Under the pieces are notes generated by a model. The model worked only from the letters and a program-made list of their open reading frames with translations. It did no database searches and was not told where the DNA came from. A DNA stretch of 8,648 nt from JADFNO01 sp965369945 (GTDB lineage: Bacteria > Planctomycetota > Phycisphaerae > Phycisphaerales > SM1A02): the NCBI GenBank assembly GCA_965369945.1, contig CBDUST010000196.1, positions 1-8,648 of the forward strand, read 5' to 3'. Shown here piece after piece: positions 6,182 to 8,648 of this stretch (position 1 is the stretch's first letter; every line of letters starts with the position of its first letter). The position numbers and the translations under genes are program-made.

Positions 6182-6946
6182 ATGGATAAACACATGAAAG
6201 AAGCACTGATTCTAGCAACTATTGGCGTCGCGCTGATGCATGCTTCTTGTAACAGTGTAGGACAGAGACTTGGCGAACCTGATGTCAAACAGAGGCAAGC
6301 TGATGCCGAATCGCTACTCGCCAAAGTGCGCGCCGTTCTTCCGGAAGGATGGGAGGCCAGACTATATTGGAATCCTAAGGACCTAGAGGTAGAGGCGCCC
6401 CGGTATTCTGTCAATTGGATGGATAAGAAATGGCGGGAGTGGCTGCCCGGGACGGATGGTCGCCGGATTGAGATCAGCCGTAAAGAGATCGTCCGCTTTT
6501 TGGTGGACGCTTCGGGACCAAACCCGATTGCATCTTACAAGCGTAAGGAAGAAGAGTATCTGCGTTTTGCACTGACCTTGGGGAACCTCCGGCATGCCGA
6601 AGATATCAATTACCGATTAGCAGAACTGAACGATAGGATCACGCGATTAGAAGTCGTGCTGAAGTCTTCATTTTCTCGCCGAGAGAAAGACGGCTTTGTT
6701 CAGCATAGTCTGCCTCAGGATGATGAGGGACGCCGTGCTTTTCAAGAGTACGACCGACTTTGGGCGATCAAACGCTGGTTTCCGCAGTGGTCGGAAGGGA
6801 GTGCATCAGTGGGTTTCCGCAGTTTAGTGCGGCTAAGAATACTCCCAGAAGAAGCCCAGGCAGAATACCGCCAAGTGAAGAAGACGGTTCTGAACGTTCT
6901 GCTACCGGTTCCAGATTTAGGGTATATACCTTCATATGAGGAATGA
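6182..6946 (+). CDS. Hypothetical protein with N-terminal signal/lipoprotein-like segment
   Basis: I do not recognise this 254-aa protein. Lys3 and Lys6 are followed by a hydrophobic stretch at about 8-20 and then HASC with Cys23, which resembles a lipoprotein signal although His at -3 is not canonical. The rest is hydrophilic and Trp-rich (Trp57, 63, 79, 84, 87, 193, 199, 203). A likely coiled coil lies at about 140-160, and the end is Pro/Tyr-rich. An envelope-anchored protein facing the periplasm is the best guess; no catalytic motif is seen. The frame is open back to 5996, but that part covers the hairpin element at 6085-6167 and reads as low-information sequence, so I start at ATG 6182; ATG 6194 is equally possible. 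Neither has a clear ribosome binding site. The gene is visibly more AT-rich than nrdJ or dnaE2, which may point to acquisition. Confidence 0.65.
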   Translation: MDKHMKEALILATIGVALMHASCNSVGQRLGEPDVKQRQADAESLLAKVRAVLPEGWEARLYWNPKDLEVEAPRYSVNWMDKKWREWLPGTDGRRIEISRKEIVRFLVDASGPNPIASYKRKEEEYLRFALTLGNLRHAEDINYRLAELNDRITRLEVVLKSSFSRREKDGFVQHSLPQDDEGRRAFQEYDRLWAIKRWFPQWSEGSASVGFRSLVRLRILPEEAQAEYRQVKKTVLNVLLPVPDLGYIPSYEE

Positions 6947-7147
6947 GACCGGGCTTTCTAGTCCGATGTGATGTGAGATACTGTATTAGACCCACAAATA
7001 GCCGAACCAGAGAGTGAACCTGACAAGAAATAGCTGCACAATTTGTTGAAGGTTACTCTGATCGTTAGGCGGGCAGCCGATCTTCCGCGCGGGCGCACGG
7101 GGTCATCGAGCGACCATGACCCCGACCCGAAAGGCGGAGTGATCCCC
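6947..7147. other. Non-coding gap with one strong inverted repeat
   Basis: The first 100 nt are AT-rich and show no gene or terminator. At 7098-7124 CGGGGTCAT and ATGACCCCG form a 9-bp perfect stem with a 9-nt loop. Related GGGGTCA recurs at about 7185. ORFs crossing this stretch on both strands have low-information translations. The function is unknown; it could be a terminator without a T-run for the 6182 gene, or a leader for the next small ORF. Confidence 0.4.
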
Positions 7148-7315
7148 ATGAACCCCCGGAATCCTCGGAACACGAACACTGACACCGGGGTCAATCATCG
7201 CCAGCGGTGGATACTCGAACAGCTCAGCCCGGGCGTTGAATCGCGGCTTGCTCTGTCACCGCAGCTGGCAACCTTGCTACACTATCGAGTAGTGAATGAT
7301 CGCCTCAACCCATGA
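7148..7315 (+). CDS. Possible small ORF (55 aa), overlapping the next gene by ATGA
   Basis: ATG at 7148 is preceded by GGAGTGAT, with GGAG 8 nt from the start: a better ribosome binding site than its neighbours have. It ends in TGA overlapping the ATG of the membrane protein at 7312 (ATGA), a usual sign of translational coupling. The start is an Asn/Pro/Arg repeat (MNPRNPRNTNTDTG). The middle, RQRWILEQLSPGVESRL, vaguely resembles the first helix of a DeoR-type winged helix, too short to call. It may be a remnant of a regulator, or chance. A TACACT at 7278-7283 inside it could instead be the -10 element for the next gene. Confidence 0.3.
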   Translation: MNPRNPRNTNTDTGVNHRQRWILEQLSPGVESRLALSPQLATLLHYRVVNDRLNP

Positions 7316-7521
7316 ACCGCTTCCAACAACAACTCGACTTGGCGGGAACCATTAGCGGCGTCGTCGGAACGCTGTCATGCCTGTTTGCTGTGGCGATGCG
7401 ATTTAAATTCGGGCCCGGGAATTTCGAAGGCATGAACGTTGCACCTCGGACCATCATGCTCGGCGGGATCGCCCTGCTGGTCTTCGGCTGCTGGTTGAAA
7501 CTTACGGCAAAGAAAGACTGA
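7312..7521 (+). CDS. Small two-helix membrane protein, hypothetical
   Basis: 69 aa with two hydrophobic segments, at about 10-29 (LAGTISGVVGTLSCLFAVAM) and about 48-63 (IMLGGIALLVFGCWLKL), joined by a polar loop and ending in Lys-rich AKKD. The composition is that of an inner-membrane hairpin. No family is recognised. The start overlaps the stop of the possible 55-aa ORF by ATGA and has no ribosome binding site of its own, so it is either coupled to that ORF or transcribed with a short leader from TACACT at 7278-7283. It converges with the minus-strand gene ending at 7540, with 18 nt between them and no clear terminator. Confidence 0.6.
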   Translation: MNRFQQQLDLAGTISGVVGTLSCLFAVAMRFKFGPGNFEGMNVAPRTIMLGGIALLVFGCWLKLTAKKD

Positions 7522-7539
7522 CTCGGCTCCAACGGCCGC

Positions 7540-7809
7540 TTAGATGGGTGGACTTTCCTCGTGGTCGTCATGGTTTGGTTCACGTCCAGCGCGGCCGTAG
7601 ATCACGCGCGCCGATACGAATCCGAGCACACATCCAACGACACCGCCTGCCAGTGCCATGAGAATCCCTAGGATCCATCCCACCGGGAAACTCACACTCA
7701 GCACAACGCAGATGCCGATCCCGGTGAACAATCCGATCGTTGGCCAACGGTTGTACGCCCATGCAGCGTCACTCATACCTGATCTCGTGCTCGGGTCGTC
7801 GTTGGTCAT
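7540..7809 (-). CDS. Small Gly-rich two-helix membrane protein, hypothetical
   Basis: 89 aa. A polar N-terminus is followed by two hydrophobic segments, about 24-41 and about 44-68, linked by a short FPVGW turn. The second is rich in Gly and Ala (ILMALAGGVVGCVLGFVSA). The charged tail has His and Asp/Glu (NHDDHEES). The general form is like small helper membrane proteins such as AtpZ or phage-shock types, but no family is claimed. It starts 31 nt after the stop of dnaE2 on the same strand and is likely in its transcript. ATG 7809 lacks a good ribosome binding site; ATG 7776 (residue 12) is an alternative start. Confidence 0.6.
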   Translation of the reverse strand: MTNDDPSTRSGMSDAAWAYNRWPTIGLFTGIGICVVLSVSFPVGWILGILMALAGGVVGCVLGFVSARVIYGRAGREPNHDDHEESPPI

Positions 7810-7840
7810 ACCACATCATACTTCGGCGCAATGTCGCCGG

Positions 7841-8648
7841 TTAGTGAAAATCGCGAGAACTTGTTTGAAGCCCACCGACCGGCCACTCCAGGCTCTCCAG
7901 GCGATTCACCAAGACATGAATCACTTCACCCTGGCGCTCGACCTTGCCACGGGCCAGAATGATCACACCGTAGCGCGCCGCCGGCCGGAAGCGATCGTAA
8001 ATATGAGGACGGATAATGAGATTGGCGATGTCAGTTTCATCTTCGAGTGTCATGAAGATGATTCCGGAGGCGGTCGCCGGGCGTTGTCGCACGAGCACAA
8101 TCCCCGCCACGGAAACGACTTTCCCTTGTGGAAATCGGTCGGCATCTTTCAGTTGCCTTGCCTCGATGACGTCGCGCGATTCCAACATCGAACGAATAAA
8201 TGAAATCGGATGCGCCTTGAGTGACAATCCGGTCGCAGCGTAATCCTGGACAACTTTTCGCGGTTCAGGAATCGGCGGTAATGCGTCACGCTCGGACCCC
8301 CCGGTGTATTCACCGGGGGGTAAATGCCCTTCGTGCCTCCGTGCCTTTGTGCCTTCGTGCCCTCTTCCATCAAACAACGGCAGCACTTCATCGCGCAACT
8401 TGCGAATCTCCCATAACGCAGCCTGGCGGTCGAGACCCATCGAGCCAAACGCATCCGCCTTCGCCACAGCGCGAAGCGTGGCAATGCGCACACCACTTGT
8501 TCGCCATAAACTTTCGATCGACGAACATGGACCATAACGATCGATCGCTTGGGCAATCGCATTCGCTTCATCCTCACGCAACCCTTTAATGAGACGCATA
8601 CCTAACCGAAGAGACACACCATCGCACCTTTTCCCTTTGTGCCTTTGT
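7841..8648 (-). CDS. dnaE2: Error-prone DNA polymerase DnaE2 (ImuC), C-terminal part (5' end outside window)
   Basis: C-terminal quarter of the translesion polymerase of the ImuA-ImuB-DnaE2 mutasome, which acts after DNA damage. The frame is open to the window edge, so the PHP and polymerase catalytic domains lie outside. Seen in order: SLRLGMRLIKGLRED, the helix-hairpin-helix DNA-binding region; LWRTSGV and the ADAFGSMGLDRQAALWEIRKL block; PEPRKVVQDYAATGLSLKAHP; then the OB-fold with VSVAGIVLVRQRPATASGIIFMTLEDETDIANLI and IHVLVNRLESL. It ends in SRDFH, as DnaE2 does, and this separates it from DnaE1. Two stretches are foreign to the family: about 24 residues between LPLFD and ALPPIP, encoded by a palindrome and tandem 8-mers (8297-8361), and QRHKGKRC near the edge (8629-8648). 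Both keep the frame. imuA and imuB, if present, should lie beyond the right edge. Confidence 0.92.
   Translation of the reverse strand, partial: QRHKGKRCDGVSLRLGMRLIKGLREDEANAIAQAIDRYGPCSSIESLWRTSGVRIATLRAVAKADAFGSMGLDRQAALWEIRKLRDEVLPLFDGRGHEGTKARRHEGHLPPGEYTGGSERDALPPIPEPRKVVQDYAATGLSLKAHPISFIRSMLESRDVIEARQLKDADRFPQGKVVSVAGIVLVRQRPATASGIIFMTLEDETDIANLIIRPHIYDRFRPAARYGVIILARGKVERQGEVIHVLVNRLESLEWPVGGLQTSSRDFH
8297..8320. repeat. Perfect palindrome (REP-like) inside dnaE2
   Basis: CCCCCCGGTG (8297-8306) and CACCGGGGGG (8311-8320) form a 10-bp perfect stem with a TATT loop. It is translated on the minus strand as part of LPPGEYTGGSE, a stretch not found in usual DnaE2 proteins. I recall similar C/G-capped hairpins around GGTGTATTCACC as dispersed repeats in planctomycetes, from memory only. 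Confidence 0.8.
8330..8361. repeat. Tandem 8-mer repeat (TTCGTGCC type), four copies, inside dnaE2
   Basis: The copies are TTCGTGCC, TCCGTGCC, TTTGTGCC and TTCGTGCC, with no gaps. The minus strand reads as GGCACGAA-type units, translated as HEGTKARRHEG. It lies 9 nt from the palindrome at 8297-8320, so the two may be one element. Confidence 0.85.
8636..8648. repeat. Second GTGCC tandem repeat, cut by the window edge
   Basis: TTTGTGCC followed by TTTGT at the last base. It is the same unit as at 8330-8361, about 275 nt away, and also lies in the open frame of dnaE2 (translated as QRHKG). The full length cannot be seen. Confidence 0.65.

Noticed and set aside
5333..6200. Integration site at tRNA-Pro
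   Set aside because: No repeat of the tRNA 3' end was found downstream and no integrase is present in the window.
7658..8203. Plus-strand 181-aa ORF
   Set aside because: It lies antisense to dnaE2 and the small membrane gene, both with better coding evidence.
8330..8361. CRISPR-like array
   Set aside because: The units are 8 nt, contiguous and without spacers, so this is a simple tandem repeat.

Overview
The window looks like a chromosomal segment of a GC-rich bacterium, most likely a planctomycete of the Phycisphaerae type. The grounds are the style of the B12-dependent ribonucleotide reductase, a DnaE2 polymerase, a four-helix-bundle (rRNA intervening-sequence type) gene, and dispersed GTGCC-type tandem repeats that I recall from planctomycete genomes. 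No database search was possible, so the taxonomy is inference. There is no CRISPR array, transposase, phage gene or recognisable defence system.

Layout, left to right. (1) 1-2196 (+): the C-terminal part of a class II ribonucleotide reductase, NrdJ, open at the window edge. (2) 2197-2687: about 490 nt without a convincing gene. It holds several nested inverted repeats and ends in a strong plus-strand intrinsic terminator, so it is either a long 3' UTR or an unnamed structured RNA. (3) 2688-4568 (-): an EAL-CBS-CBS-GGDEF signalling protein with an intact-looking phosphodiesterase site and a degenerate cyclase site. (4) 4791-5183 (-): nuoA, complex I subunit A, without nuoB next to it, with a good promoter and ribosome binding site. 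(5) 5333-5406 (+): tRNA-Pro(UGG), divergent from nuoA. (6) 5407-5951: a purine/pyrimidine inverted-repeat tract followed by a four-helix-bundle gene broken by a 2-nt frameshift. (7) 5952-6946 (+): a leader dense in inverted repeats and then an unrecognised, probably secreted or lipoprotein-like gene that is visibly more AT-rich. (8) 6947-7521 (+): a mostly non-coding gap, a possible 55-aa ORF and a small two-helix membrane protein joined to it by an ATGA overlap. (9) 7540-8648 (-): a small membrane protein downstream of the C-terminal part of dnaE2, the error-prone polymerase. dnaE2 carries in-frame insertions of a palindrome and tandem 8-mers.

How the genes relate. Most neighbours look functionally unlinked: nucleotide reduction, c-di-GMP signalling, one respiratory subunit, one tRNA and translesion synthesis. 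The points most worth following are the structured stretch with its own terminator after nrdJ, the repeat elements accepted in frame inside dnaE2, the hairpin cluster at 6085-6167, and the orphan nuoA next to an EAL/CBS regulator.
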